Below, in pieces: positions 15,498 through 24,756 of a stretch of DNA of 64,000 nucleotides (position 1 is the stretch's first letter; each line of letters opens with the position of its first letter). The DNA comes from CAYPGT01 sp964512985. GTDB taxonomy: Bacteria > Cyanobacteriota > Vampirovibrionia > LMEP-6097. The DNA is taken from contig CAZELI010000009.1 in NCBI GenBank assembly GCA_964512985.1, forward strand, positions 1 to 64,000. The letters are read 5' to 3'. The notes below the pieces were generated by a model that did not search any database, had not been told where the DNA came from, and worked only from the letters and a program-made list of their open reading frames with translations. The translations under genes were made by a program, and so were the position numbers.

Positions 15498-17069
15498 ATG
15501 CAAAAAGTTTTATTGTTAATTTTAGATGGTTGGGGCTATAGCAGTATAGATAAGGGTAATGCTATTAAGGCAGCGAAACTTCCTTTTTATAATAGCCTTC
15601 TCCAAAAATATCCTAACACCTTACTTAATGCTAGTGGAGTTTATGTAGGTTTGCCTGAGGGGATTATGGGTAACTCAGAAGTGGGTCACGAGAATATTGG
15701 TGCTGGCAGAATTAATAAGCAGAAACTAACTATGATCTCTGATATGGTGAAGACTGGTGAGTTTTTTGAAAACCGCATTCTTAGAGATGCTTTTGATCAT
15801 GCTATAAACAATAGCTCTAGAGTGCATTTTATGGGATTGATCTCAGAAGGTGATGTCCACGCGCATTTGGGACATTTGGATGCATTAATAGAGTTTGCTA
15901 AACGTAAAGGTATTAGCAGCGACAAAGTATTCTTACATGCAATTAGTGATGGTCGTGATGATCCACCATATGTTGCAGGACACTTGATGGAGCGCTATAT
16001 GCCTAAGATCAAGATTGCCACAGTCTCTGGGCGCTATTGGGCAATGGACAGGGATAATAATTGGGATAGAGTTGAGAAGTACTTCCAATGTGTTACTCAA
16101 GGTATAGGAGAGCATGCTGAAACTGCTGCTGAAGCTATTAATCAGGGTTACGCTTATGCTAAAGCTGGCAAAAACACTACTGGTGACTCTGATGAATTTA
16201 TTATGCCGACTTTGATTGATGCTTCAGGATTAATCAAGGACAATGATTCAGTTATATTTTTTAATTTTCGTCCAGACCGCGCTAAGGAGATCTCTAAGCG
16301 CTTAGGAGAGGATAGTGGTTTGAAGAATCTTCACTATGCGTGTTTCACAGAATATAGTAATGAGCTTAAGTTACCGGTAGCGTTTACTAATGCAACTTTA
16401 CCGAAGCAAGATTACTCTATGAACCTTGGAGAGCTGGTTTCATCGGTTGGCTTTAATCAATTCAGAGTTGCTGAGACTGAGAAATATAATCATGTGACTA
16501 ATTTCTTCAATTCTAGTCGCAAGGAGCCTTTCCCTAATGAGGATAGATGTTTAGTGCCTAGTCCTAAGGTTGCTACTTATGACTTGCAGCCAGAGATGAG
16601 CTTACCTGGTGTTACTGAGAAGCTGTTAGAAGCTATGTCTAACCCGCAGAAAGATTATAAGTTTATAGTTTGTAACTTTGCTAACCCTGACATGGTTGGA
16701 CATACAGGAATCTGGAATGCTGTGATTACTGCGCTAGAAGCCATAGATAAATCATTAGAGCAGGTTGTTAATAAAGCAATAGAGACGGGTTATGTAGTGA
16801 TGCTTACTGCAGACCATGGTAATGCTGACCAGATGGTAGAACTTAATGGTGGTATCAGAACCGCTCATAGCTGCAATCCTGTACCTTTCATTATTATTAA
16901 TTCTAAGACGGATGTTAAATTACTTGCACCTTGCGCTAATCCTCAAGACCTAGCTGCGAGCCTTAGTCTTGCAAACATCGCTCCGACGGTTTGTGAGTAT
17001 CTAGACTTAGAGCAACCTAAGCAGATGAAGTCTAGAAGTTTGCTTGAAACATCGAAAGTTTCGGCTTAA
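15498..17069 (+). CDS. gpmI: 2,3-bisphosphoglycerate-independent phosphoglycerate mutase
   Basis: Interconverts 3- and 2-phosphoglycerate in glycolysis, with two Mn2+ ions. The 523-residue protein belongs to the alkaline phosphatase superfamily. It has LLILDGWGYS at the N-terminus, the phospho-serine in MGNSEVGHENIGAGR near residue 63, AISDGRDDPP, FFNFRPDRAKE, FANPDMVGHTG and MLTADHGNADQM. All metal ligands appear present. The length is typical. It is monocistronic, with an extended -10 box 9 nt before the ATG and a family 1 palindrome 9 nt after the stop. Confidence 0.97.
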   Translation: MQKVLLLILDGWGYSSIDKGNAIKAAKLPFYNSLLQKYPNTLLNASGVYVGLPEGIMGNSEVGHENIGAGRINKQKLTMISDMVKTGEFFENRILRDAFDHAINNSSRVHFMGLISEGDVHAHLGHLDALIEFAKRKGISSDKVFLHAISDGRDDPPYVAGHLMERYMPKIKIATVSGRYWAMDRDNNWDRVEKYFQCVTQGIGEHAETAAEAINQGYAYAKAGKNTTGDSDEFIMPTLIDASGLIKDNDSVIFFNFRPDRAKEISKRLGEDSGLKNLHYACFTEYSNELKLPVAFTNATLPKQDYSMNLGELVSSVGFNQFRVAETEKYNHVTNFFNSSRKEPFPNEDRCLVPSPKVATYDLQPEMSLPGVTEKLLEAMSNPQKDYKFIVCNFANPDMVGHTGIWNAVITALEAIDKSLEQVVNKAIETGYVVMLTADHGNADQMVELNGGIRTAHSCNPVPFIIINSKTDVKLLAPCANPQDLAASLSLANIAPTVCEYLDLEQPKQMKSRSLLETSKVSA

Positions 17070-17078
17070 GACAAATTC

Positions 17079-17187
17079 GTCATCCTGAGGAGCACGCATA
17101 GCGTGCGACGTAAGGATCCACTACTACGAATAGTCTATTAATGCGAGTGGATCCTTACGGTCGGGCTTTGCCCTCCCTCAGGATGAC
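17079..17187. repeat. Family 1 palindromic element
   Basis: Left cassette GCACGCATAGCGTGC (unique in this window), right cassette GGGCTTTGCCC. The pairing extends outward as ATTC/GAAT. It starts 9 nt after the gpmI stop. Confidence 0.92.
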
Positions 17188-17228
17188 GAATTATGGGTAC
17201 TAGTGAAATAAGTAGTGATAGCATCATC

Positions 17229-17252
17229 TGATAGTATCAAGTGATACTATCA
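17229..17252. repeat. Short perfect inverted repeat
   Basis: TGATAGTATCA and TGATACTATCA separated by AG. No T-tract follows, so this is more likely an operator or a processing hairpin than a terminator. It lies between the converging gpmI and 17350 genes. Confidence 0.55.
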
Positions 17253-17349
17253 TTGGCGTCAAACAAGGGTTTTCGAGCTTCAAAACTTAAAAAAACTTGG
17301 CAGCAATAATCAAAGTAAGTATAGGTTTAGTTAAATAACTATTACTAGG

Positions 17350-17757
17350 TTAAGCAGCTAATTCAGCTAGTACCTTTTGTACTGTTTCTGCTCTTTGGGG
17401 ATCTTCAACGCTAGAAGCCATCGATGCCTTACTTATTAACTGGAATAAAGAATCTTTCAATTTCTTTGCCTCATTTAATATATTGAAAGCGCTGTGAAGA
17501 AATCTTTGAGTATCAGTAGACTTAGAAGCAACTGGAATATCAAACTTAGGCTCATCAGCTTTATAACCACTATTAACTTTTGCTGATGCTAATGCCTTTA
17601 ATACACTTTCTGGTTCAAGTCTAATAACTGTTGTACCCGCATTGCAGTTAGCTTGTATTCCATATCTTCTTGCTGATTCTGAATAATCTTCAAGACAAGC
17701 CAGATTTTTAGTTGTGATAGGTCGTTCTTTTGGTGAAGGTATAGTAACTTTTTCCAT
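17350..17757 (-). CDS. Hypothetical protein downstream of mtnA
   Basis: A 135-residue soluble protein (MEKVTIPSPKERPITTKN...) with a helical C-terminal half (LHSAFNILNEAKKLKDSLFQL). It starts 10 nt after the mtnA stop on the same strand, so they may form an operon. No signal peptide or membrane segment is seen. I do not recognise the family. It resembles other short, lineage-specific helical proteins in the window (24757-25320, 51056-51601) only in general character. Confidence 0.5.
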   Translation of the reverse strand: MEKVTIPSPKERPITTKNLACLEDYSESARRYGIQANCNAGTTVIRLEPESVLKALASAKVNSGYKADEPKFDIPVASKSTDTQRFLHSAFNILNEAKKLKDSLFQLISKASMASSVEDPQRAETVQKVLAELAA

Positions 17758-17767
17758 GGGGCTAATC

Positions 17768-18853
17768 TTATCTTACTGTAGATATACCTGTCAACCCTTC
17801 CTCAGTAAATATCGCCTCTATAAGTTCATTAGGTGTCACATCAAACCCTGGATTAACGAAACATGTTCCAGAAGCGGCAGTGCAGGTTAGTCCGTTAATA
17901 TGAGAGACTTCAGAGCTATCGCGTTCTTCGATGATGATCTCATCACCAGAGCTAAGTGATCTATCTATAGTACTTTCTGGAGCGGCAATGTAGAAAGGAA
18001 TATTATGGTATTTAGCGAGTATTGCAAGTCCATAAGTTCCTATCTTATTAGCAGCATCACCGTTAGCGGTAATGCGGTCAGCACCAGTGATCACTAGATC
18101 TATTAGACCTTGCTTCATCAGATGAGCTGCCATATTGTCTGTGTTAAGTGTTACTGGAATATTGTCCTCGACTAATTCCCAAACTGTTAATCTTGCACCT
18201 TGTTGGCGTGGACGAGTTTCATCTGCATAAACCATTTCTACTAAGCCTTCTGCATGAAGTGTACGAATCACTCCTAGAGCAGTTCCATAGCCACCAGTGG
18301 CCAGTGCCCCCGCATTACAGTGAGTCAGAATCCGCAGTGGACGCGTTTGCGCTAATGAGATTGCCACGCTCCCTTTGGTCGCTCGCAATGACGGTGTAGA
18401 GCAATGATGCTTTTTAATATACTCTGCACCGACCTTGGACATTGCTTTACAGCGAGCGATGTCATCTTCTAATATCCAATGTGCTTTCACTAAAATTTCT
18501 TCATAGCTTATTAAATCTTTTACCAGGTCCAGTGCCCACATAAGATTTACAGCAGTAGGACGAGTGGATCTGAGTAGTATATCTGCTGCACGCAAGTCGT
18601 AGCCTTGCTTAGCAGCGAGTGCCATACCGTAAGCTGCGGCGATACCTATCAGAGGAGCACCTCTTAGAACCATATCCTTAATAGCATTTGCCATATCTTC
18701 GACATTGGTTATTTCTACTAATTGAAGCTCATAGGGTAATAATCTTTGGTCAATTAATTTAACGCTTTCGTTTGTGTCATCCCAAAACAGCGGACGAAGC
18801 TCACCGTTTCTGTAAACTTGTTCTTTAGTGGATTTTAGGGCTTGGATACTCAT
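17768..18853 (-). CDS. mtnA: S-methyl-5-thioribose-1-phosphate isomerase with a repeat-encoded insertion
   Basis: MtnA isomerises methylthioribose-1-phosphate to methylthioribulose-1-phosphate in methionine salvage. The 361-residue protein has LVLRGAPLIGIAAAYGMAL, the catalytic Cys in ILTHCNAGALATGGYGTALG, and the catalytic Asp in VITGADRITANGDAANKIGTY. Just before the catalytic Cys motif is an extra segment, STPSLRATKGSVAISLAQ, which is encoded by a half unit of a family 2 palindromic repeat (18353-18394). It keeps the frame. The rest is normal, so the enzyme may still work, since the insertion lies in a linker. TGC-TATAAT lies 13 nt before the ATG. Confidence 0.93.
   Translation of the reverse strand: MSIQALKSTKEQVYRNGELRPLFWDDTNESVKLIDQRLLPYELQLVEITNVEDMANAIKDMVLRGAPLIGIAAAYGMALAAKQGYDLRAADILLRSTRPTAVNLMWALDLVKDLISYEEILVKAHWILEDDIARCKAMSKVGAEYIKKHHCSTPSLRATKGSVAISLAQTRPLRILTHCNAGALATGGYGTALGVIRTLHAEGLVEMVYADETRPRQQGARLTVWELVEDNIPVTLNTDNMAAHLMKQGLIDLVITGADRITANGDAANKIGTYGLAILAKYHNIPFYIAAPESTIDRSLSSGDEIIIEERDSSEVSHINGLTCTAASGTCFVNPGFDVTPNELIEAIFTEEGLTGISTVR
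18353..18394. repeat. Family 2 half element inside mtnA
   Basis: Read on the minus strand, the segment begins GTCATTGCGAGCGACC and ends GGCAATCTC, matching the left arm of the family 2 elements at 15330 and 29620. It lies in frame in mtnA. Confidence 0.85.
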
Positions 18854-18922
18854 AAATTAGCTTTACATTATAGCAAATGAATTTTATTAAGTAATTTATT
18901 TATAAGGTACTGTATTTAATAA

Positions 18923-18960
18923 GCCGCGCGCAGCGCAACCGCCGCTCCGCGGCGGAACCC
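18923..18960. repeat. GC-rich repeat (family 3)
   Basis: Contains GCCGCGCGCAGCGCAACC and GCCGCTCCGCGGCGG, nearly identical to the right part of the element at 55510-55589. It lies in the 169-bp gap between the divergent mtnA and ndk genes. Confidence 0.78.
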
Positions 18961-19022
18961 TTAACATTCATATTTGTTTAAAAAAACCAGTTAAAGCAGA
19001 AACTAGAGTTAGAATCTGAATT

Positions 19023-19511
19023 ATGGCCACAGAAAAAACGTTTTTAGCAATTAAACCCGAAGCATACCAACGCCAAGATAGCGTTGCGATTATAGAAATG
19101 CTCTCGAAGCTGCTTCCTGACGCTAAATGCGTAGCTATGAAAGTTTACAAACCCAGCACTGAGCTTGCCAAGGAGCATTATGCTGCACTTAGTGATAAGC
19201 CATTCTTTCCTGACCTAATCAAGTCATTCACTTCAGGCGCAATCCTTGGAATGGTTTGGGAAGGCGATAATGTCGTCGCTAAGGCGAGAGATGCTATGGG
19301 TGCGACTAACCCAGAACAAGCGACAGAAGGTACTATTCGTAAGGCTTTTGGAAAGCATATTGGTGATAATGCTATTCACGGTAGCGACACAGAGCCAGGT
19401 TCAGCATCTAGAGAAGTAGGAATCCACTTCCCAGAAGCTAAGTTCGCTGAGATCTCTAATCCAGCTGCTAAAGCTAAGGAACTTGTCGAAACGGCTAAAG
19501 CCAGTGTTTAA
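19023..19511 (+). CDS. ndk: Nucleoside diphosphate kinase
   Basis: Transfers phosphate from ATP to other nucleoside diphosphates through a phospho-histidine. The 162-residue protein has TFLAIKPEAYQR (the KP motif), GMVWEGDNVV, and the active-site His in NAIHGSDTEPGSASREVGIHF. It is about 15-20 residues longer than usual, with an Ala/Lys-rich C-terminal tail. TAGAAT lies 7 nt before the ATG with no Shine-Dalgarno. rpsP follows 82 nt downstream on the same strand. Confidence 0.96.
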   Translation: MATEKTFLAIKPEAYQRQDSVAIIEMLSKLLPDAKCVAMKVYKPSTELAKEHYAALSDKPFFPDLIKSFTSGAILGMVWEGDNVVAKARDAMGATNPEQATEGTIRKAFGKHIGDNAIHGSDTEPGSASREVGIHFPEAKFAEISNPAAKAKELVETAKASV

Positions 19512-19593
19512 GAAAAGCTTAAAGAGTTCCATATAACCCTAGTTAGCTTGTATTCCTAGATTTAAGTGAGCTAGAATAAGCCATTACGTTATT

Positions 19594-19998
19594 ATGCTAA
19601 AAATTAGATTACAGAGATTTGGAAAGAATAAAGCACCTATGTACAGAGTGGCTGTGTTAGAACACACAAGTAAGAGAGATGGTAAGCCCGTAGAAGTGCT
19701 TGGATTCTATAATCCTAAATCTAAGGAATTAGTTATCAACACCGAAAGAGTGAAATACTGGCAATCAGTAGGAGCCCAAGCTTCTGAGACTGTTGCAACT
19801 TTAATTAAGAGACAACCTTTACATGATTTGGCGACTGGTGCGTACCAGGCTAAAGCTAAATCTAGATCCGATAAAGAGAAATCTAGAACAGATTTACTTG
19901 CACAGAGCAAGAAGAATACTAAAGCGAAGAAGAAACGCGCTGAAGCAGAAGCTAAGTCTAAAGAAGCTCCAGCTTCTTCAGAAGCTGCGGCAGCGTAA
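19594..19998 (+). CDS. rpsP: Small ribosomal subunit protein bS16
   Basis: Residues 1-80 are a typical bS16: MLKIRLQRFGKNKAPMYRV, EVLGFYNPKSKE, RVKYWQSVGAQ and SETVATLIKR. A tail of about 50 residues, rich in Lys, Ala, Ser and Glu, extends it to 134 residues; such tails vary between lineages. It is part of the 30S subunit. TAGAAT (19572-19577) lies 16 nt before the ATG. The usual rimM/trmD/rplS neighbours are absent. The next gene on the other strand ends one base past its stop. Confidence 0.95.
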   Translation: MLKIRLQRFGKNKAPMYRVAVLEHTSKRDGKPVEVLGFYNPKSKELVINTERVKYWQSVGAQASETVATLIKRQPLHDLATGAYQAKAKSRSDKEKSRTDLLAQSKKNTKAKKKRAEAEAKSKEAPASSEAAAA

Positions 19999-20280
19999 TT
20001 AAACAGCTAAATCTGCGAAACTAAGTTTATGAGTTGGTCGGTGTAACTGTATCGTCGTTTGAACTGGGGCTGCTCTAGAAGATTTTCTTGGATTTATTTC
20101 CATTGATGCTGTGTTATAAGTAGGTCTATGCCAAGTCCTTAGGTCATCGCGAGATGGAGCTGTTGTTAATATTGATATCGCTTCTAAAAATTTATTAGCA
20201 GCCTTGCTCACTACCCCGATAGCAGCCCTTACGTAATTAAATGCGTTTGCTAATTCTCTGTTGCCTAATACCTGTGCCAA
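19999..20280 (-). CDS. Hypothetical 93-residue protein
   Basis: MAQVLGNRELANAFNYVRAAI... is a small basic protein with a possible helical first half and an irregular second half rich in Arg, Thr and His. Its stop abuts that of rpsP. No family is recognised and no clear Shine-Dalgarno is seen. It may be a lineage-specific gene, or a chance frame; the 200-bp gap before the helicase would otherwise be larger. Confidence 0.35.
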   Translation of the reverse strand: MAQVLGNRELANAFNYVRAAIGVVSKAANKFLEAISILTTAPSRDDLRTWHRPTYNTASMEINPRKSSRAAPVQTTIQLHRPTHKLSFADLAV

Positions 20281-20501
20281 ATTATTTGTCCCTTATCTCC
20301 CCACGCTAATTTTCTCAAGCATTTATTATTTCTTAATAATTAGCTTAATAATTTTAGCAGTAATTGCTTCTCTTGACAATAGATAATTAGGAAAATATTT
20401 ACAGTTCATAATAAAATTTAATTCATAAAAGGAACCTAAAATACTGCAACCCGTCATAACGTACACAGGTCATTTTAGGCTTGCAATGCAGTACGTATTT
20501 T

Positions 20502-23500
20502 ATGGCAATTAATTCAAGTTCAATTCAGACTACTAATAAAGTTAAATTACAGTTAGATAACTGGAAGAAACATTTAATTGATTTTAGTAAAAGAAATCAA
20601 TTACTGTTTTTTAAGTCTAGACCTAGTTTGACTATTGAGTTTAAGGAACAGCCGCAGGAGATTTTTCAGAAATTAATTTTGGAAGCTCGTAGTCTTGGCT
20701 TTCAGCATGAGATCGGTACTTTTAGTGTTACGGAGTTTGATGAAGCTGCTACTGATGAGACGATGATTCCTATGGATCTAGATACTTTAGAACCTGGTTT
20801 AAGTTTAGATTTAGCAGATGAGATTGAAGAAGCTCCGATAGTAATGGATCAAGAGTTAGATCTTAGCAATGCTCTACAAACTAATAAAGATTCAAGGTCA
20901 CTAGAACAAGTTCTGGCTAAACTGAAGACCCGCTCTAAGGCTAGTGTTCAGGAAACTGGTGTGAATATTTTATATCTAGCATTGTACTTTCTTGAATGGT
21001 GTCCTAAGAGTACAACTAATATTGAAGAAGAAGCTCGATCACCGCTACTATTGATTCCAGTTGGTTTGGAGCGTAAGGGTCTTAATGGTGCTTTCAGACT
21101 GAATGTTATTGAAGATGAGATTCGTATTAATCCTACCTTAGCTTATAAGCTGGATAGAGACTATGGTATAGATCTGAGTGATTTAGAGGCTGAGTTAGAA
21201 GATATAGAGAAGATAGAAGATCTGGAAGAGAGAGTTCAGAGAATACAGGATCGGATTACTAGAGATCATAGTGAATGGCAAGTAACAGAGGATTCTTGTC
21301 TTAGTTTATTCTCGTTTGCTAAGTTGTCTCTCTATAGAGACCTAGAAGAAAACGAGAGTCGTATTCTTGAACACCCGTTAATCAGGGAAATATCGGGAGA
21401 GTTACCTGAGCAAGTATTTCCAGATGGAATTGATCCTAATGTTAAAGCAGAATATATAGTTAAAGCTAATGAGATTGATTCGAGATTAGATGCTAATCTT
21501 TCATTACAAATTCTTGATGCTGATAGTAGTCAAGAAGAAGCTATTAATGCTGCCAAAGCTGGTCAGAGCTTTGTAATTCAAGGACCACCAGGTACTGGTA
21601 AATCACAAACCATTGCTAATATCATTGCTGAATCTTTAGCGCAGAATAAAAAAATCCTCTTTGTTAGTGAGAAGAAATCTGCACTTGAAGTAGTAGTTAA
21701 TAGACTTAAAGAAAGTAAGTTAGATAAGTTTTGTCTTGAGTTGCATAATGCTCAGAGAAAGAAATCAGACATCATTAATAATATTAGAATGGCATTAGAG
21801 GAGATTAAGTCTCTTGCTGTTGATTCAAGACGTGAAGAATATATAGAAGATATTAATAAGGTGAAAGCCGCTCTACATCGTGGTATCACTGAGCTGCATA
21901 AAGTTAGAGAACCTATTAATCATTCACTTTATGAGATTTATGGTGAATTGAGTAAGCTGAATTTAATATTAGAAGGACTTACTTATGATATTGACTTCAC
22001 TGTTCCTAGTATAGAGAAGCTAGATCTGAAGAAGCTTTCTGAGTTTGATTATTTGTTTAAACAGCTAGCTAGTAAGCAAGAGATATTAGATGACTATCAT
22101 AATTTTATTTGGCGTAATGCTAATGTGCAGAATTTAAGCTTTGAGGTTGAGAATGATATTAAGTCTAATTTTATTGAGTTTAAAAATATAATTATCAAGC
22201 TAGCTGGTTATGCTAATCCTATATCAGAAAAGTACTTTGATAAGAAAGTAAATAACATTAAAGAGTTTAAGTGGCTTGCAGAAGCTGCCAAGCTTGCTAT
22301 TGACTCACCTTTCCCTAAGAAAGATTGGTTTAATCCAGTTAAGTTAAGTGAAGTGCAGACCTTTACTCTTGAAGCTAAGATCGAGCATGAAGAGTATGCA
22401 GTGAACAAGGAGAGAATGCTTTCCCGTTATAGTGAGAAATTCTTAGCTCTAGATCATGATGAGCTTTTAACTAAGTTTACTCAGAAATTCACTGGAGTTT
22501 TTAGATTCTTTAATTTAGATTATTGGAAAACTGTTAATCAGATTAAAAAACTATCTCTCTATAATGAAGCCCGTAATTTAGAAACTATTATTGAAGACTT
22601 GCAGCAAGCAGCTTTACTTGATAAGAAAGCTCATGAATTAAATCAAGGCAGTACTGAACTTTCACTAGTGCTTGGTGATTTTTATAATGAGTTTGATACG
22701 GATTGGGACGAGACTATCACTGCTATTCGTTGGGTACAGAAAGTACTAGGTAAATTTAATATTGATAATTTACCCGCTACCTTGGTTGAAGTGATCTCTG
22801 AGACTGGTTCTCAGGATGATTTTAAGGAATTCGAAAGTCAAACTAGCGACCTTCTTCAAGCTTATGAATTATTGAAATTCCATTTTAATTTCTATAAATC
22901 TATATTTCCTAATCCTAATGTTGATATGGATAATTTGAGCTTCACTGATTTGGCTGCTCATTTAGAGGATTTGATTTGCCATATTACCAAGATAGAAGAC
23001 TGGATTGAATTCAAACAGATAGAATCACAAGCCAAAAAACTTGGCATGGGTCAATATATAGAAACTCTGATCAACTCTCCTATCAAGGGATTGGATGCTG
23101 ATACTATACGTAATATTTTTATGCGTAAGCTCTATCAACTCTGGATCGATAAGATCGAAATAGAAAACCCAGAAATGCGCAAGTTTAGTGGAGAAGCTCA
23201 GCAGCTATTAATTGATAAGTTCTGTGACTTAGATCTTAAGCTTATTAATAGAAATAAAAATCAGATCTGTAAATCACTTGCGCTTAATTGGATAGAATAT
23301 GCTTCAAACATAATCAATAAGCTAGATCTGCAAGTATTAAATCATGAGATAAATAAGAAGAAGAAACATAAGCCAATTAGAGTACTTATTCAAGAAATAC
23401 CTGAATTATTGCAAACTCTTAAACCTTGCTGGATGATGAGTCCATTGTCTGTTTCTCAATTAATTGAAGCTAATAAGAAAGAAGCTGATAGAAGCTTTGT

Positions 23501-24755
23501 TGAATTTGATTTGGTTATTTTTGATGAAGCTTCGCAGATCAGGACAGAAGATGCTATTTGTTCGATTTATCGTGGTAAGCAATTAATCCTTGCAGGTGAC
23601 TCTAATCAATTACCACCAACTAATTTCTTTAACTATATCGATAACGATGATGATTATGAGAATAATAATTTTGAAAGTGTTCTGGATGAATGTGCTGTCT
23701 TCCTTGATAGTAGAACTTTGAATTGGCACTATCGTAGTCGTCATGAGGATTTGATTAAATTCTCTAACTATCATATCTATGATAGTCAACTCATTACTTT
23801 TCCTTCACCAGTATCGAATTCTAAGAATTTTGGAATTGATTTTGAATTAATAGATAAGGGCTATTATGAGAAGGGTGTTAGATTTAATCGTAAAGAAGCT
23901 GCTAGAGTAGCTGAGGCGGTTATTGAACATTATCAAGCCAATCCTGCTCAAAGCCTTGGAGTGATTGCCTTCTCTGAGGCTCAACAGTTTGCGATAGAGA
24001 GAGAACTAGCTCGTCTTGTACGTAAATATCCTGAGATGGACCAAAGCTTCCTTGATGAAGAGAGAACAGACTCGTTATTCATTAAGAACTTAGAAAATGT
24101 TCAAGGTGATGAGCGTGATGTGATTTATTTTAGTATCGGTTATGCGCGCGATAAGAAAGGTAATCTTTCTCATAACTTCGGACCTCTTAATCGTGAAGGT
24201 GGTCATAGAAGACTTAACGTGGCTATTACTCGTGCCCGTGATCGCTTGAAAGTATTCTCGTCTATAGTCTCTTCTGATATAGACCTGAGCCGTACTAGCG
24301 CTCAGGGAGCTATTTTGCTTAAGAAATATTTGGGCTTTAGTGAAGAAGCTTCACATGCTGGTATTAATAATCAATCAGTAGAAGCTAGCACTCATGACCT
24401 AATCACTATCTCTACTGCGAAAGATGAATTGAAGGATAGATTATCTAAGTCTTGTATTGAAGAGTCTATTGCTAGAATACTTGAATCTAAAGGATATATT
24501 GTAGAAAGATTCCTTGGTTCTTCTGATTATAGAATTGATATTGCGATTAGGGATCCTCTTAATACTGATAACTATATACTTGCTATAGAGACAGATGGTG
24601 AGATCTATCGCTCAGCGAAGACTACTCGTGATCGCGAAAGACTACGTCGTCAAGTGCTTAAATCTTTAGGCTGGAACACGCATAAGGTCTGGGCTCGTGA
24701 CTGGGTGAAGAATTCTGCTTTAGAGATTGATAAGATAGTAGCGAAGCTTAAATAA
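20502..24755 (+). CDS. DUF4011-type superfamily 1 helicase with C-terminal MTES_1575-like nuclease domain
   Basis: A very large protein (about 1417 residues). The ATG at 20502 (MAINSSSIQTTNKVKLQ) is preferred to the TTG at 20481. The N-terminus (LDNWKKHLIDFSKRNQLLFFK) is the DUF4011 signature. The helicase core has Walker A in GPPGTGKSQTIANI (about residue 370), Walker B in LVIFDEASQIRTEDA, the Q-like GDSNQLPPTNFF, and C-terminal motifs NVQGDERDVIYFSIGY and NVAITRARDRLKVF. The last 100 residues (IDIAIRDP, AIETDGEIYRSA, TTRDRERLRRQVLKSLGW) form a Vsr/PD-(D/E)XK-like nuclease domain. Such helicase-nucleases are often found among defence genes, but no partner is adjacent, so a defence role is inference. 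A coiled-coil-rich insertion lies between the helicase halves. Confidence 0.85.
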   Translation: MAINSSSIQTTNKVKLQLDNWKKHLIDFSKRNQLLFFKSRPSLTIEFKEQPQEIFQKLILEARSLGFQHEIGTFSVTEFDEAATDETMIPMDLDTLEPGLSLDLADEIEEAPIVMDQELDLSNALQTNKDSRSLEQVLAKLKTRSKASVQETGVNILYLALYFLEWCPKSTTNIEEEARSPLLLIPVGLERKGLNGAFRLNVIEDEIRINPTLAYKLDRDYGIDLSDLEAELEDIEKIEDLEERVQRIQDRITRDHSEWQVTEDSCLSLFSFAKLSLYRDLEENESRILEHPLIREISGELPEQVFPDGIDPNVKAEYIVKANEIDSRLDANLSLQILDADSSQEEAINAAKAGQSFVIQGPPGTGKSQTIANIIAESLAQNKKILFVSEKKSALEVVVNRLKESKLDKFCLELHNAQRKKSDIINNIRMALEEIKSLAVDSRREEYIEDINKVKAALHRGITELHKVREPINHSLYEIYGELSKLNLILEGLTYDIDFTVPSIEKLDLKKLSEFDYLFKQLASKQEILDDYHNFIWRNANVQNLSFEVENDIKSNFIEFKNIIIKLAGYANPISEKYFDKKVNNIKEFKWLAEAAKLAIDSPFPKKDWFNPVKLSEVQTFTLEAKIEHEEYAVNKERMLSRYSEKFLALDHDELLTKFTQKFTGVFRFFNLDYWKTVNQIKKLSLYNEARNLETIIEDLQQAALLDKKAHELNQGSTELSLVLGDFYNEFDTDWDETITAIRWVQKVLGKFNIDNLPATLVEVISETGSQDDFKEFESQTSDLLQAYELLKFHFNFYKSIFPNPNVDMDNLSFTDLAAHLEDLICHITKIEDWIEFKQIESQAKKLGMGQYIETLINSPIKGLDADTIRNIFMRKLYQLWIDKIEIENPEMRKFSGEAQQLLIDKFCDLDLKLINRNKNQICKSLALNWIEYASNIINKLDLQVLNHEINKKKKHKPIRVLIQEIPELLQTLKPCWMMSPLSVSQLIEANKKEADRSFVEFDLVIFDEASQIRTEDAICSIYRGKQLILAGDSNQLPPTNFFNYIDNDDDYENNNFESVLDECAVFLDSRTLNWHYRSRHEDLIKFSNYHIYDSQLITFPSPVSNSKNFGIDFELIDKGYYEKGVRFNRKEAARVAEAVIEHYQANPAQSLGVIAFSEAQQFAIERELARLVRKYPEMDQSFLDEERTDSLFIKNLENVQGDERDVIYFSIGYARDKKGNLSHNFGPLNREGGHRRLNVAITRARDRLKVFSSIVSSDIDLSRTSAQGAILLKKYLGFSEEASHAGINNQSVEASTHDLITISTAKDELKDRLSKSCIEESIARILESKGYIVERFLGSSDYRIDIAIRDPLNTDNYILAIETDGEIYRSAKTTRDRERLRRQVLKSLGWNTHKVWARDWVKNSALEIDKIVAKLK

Positions 24756-24756
24756 T

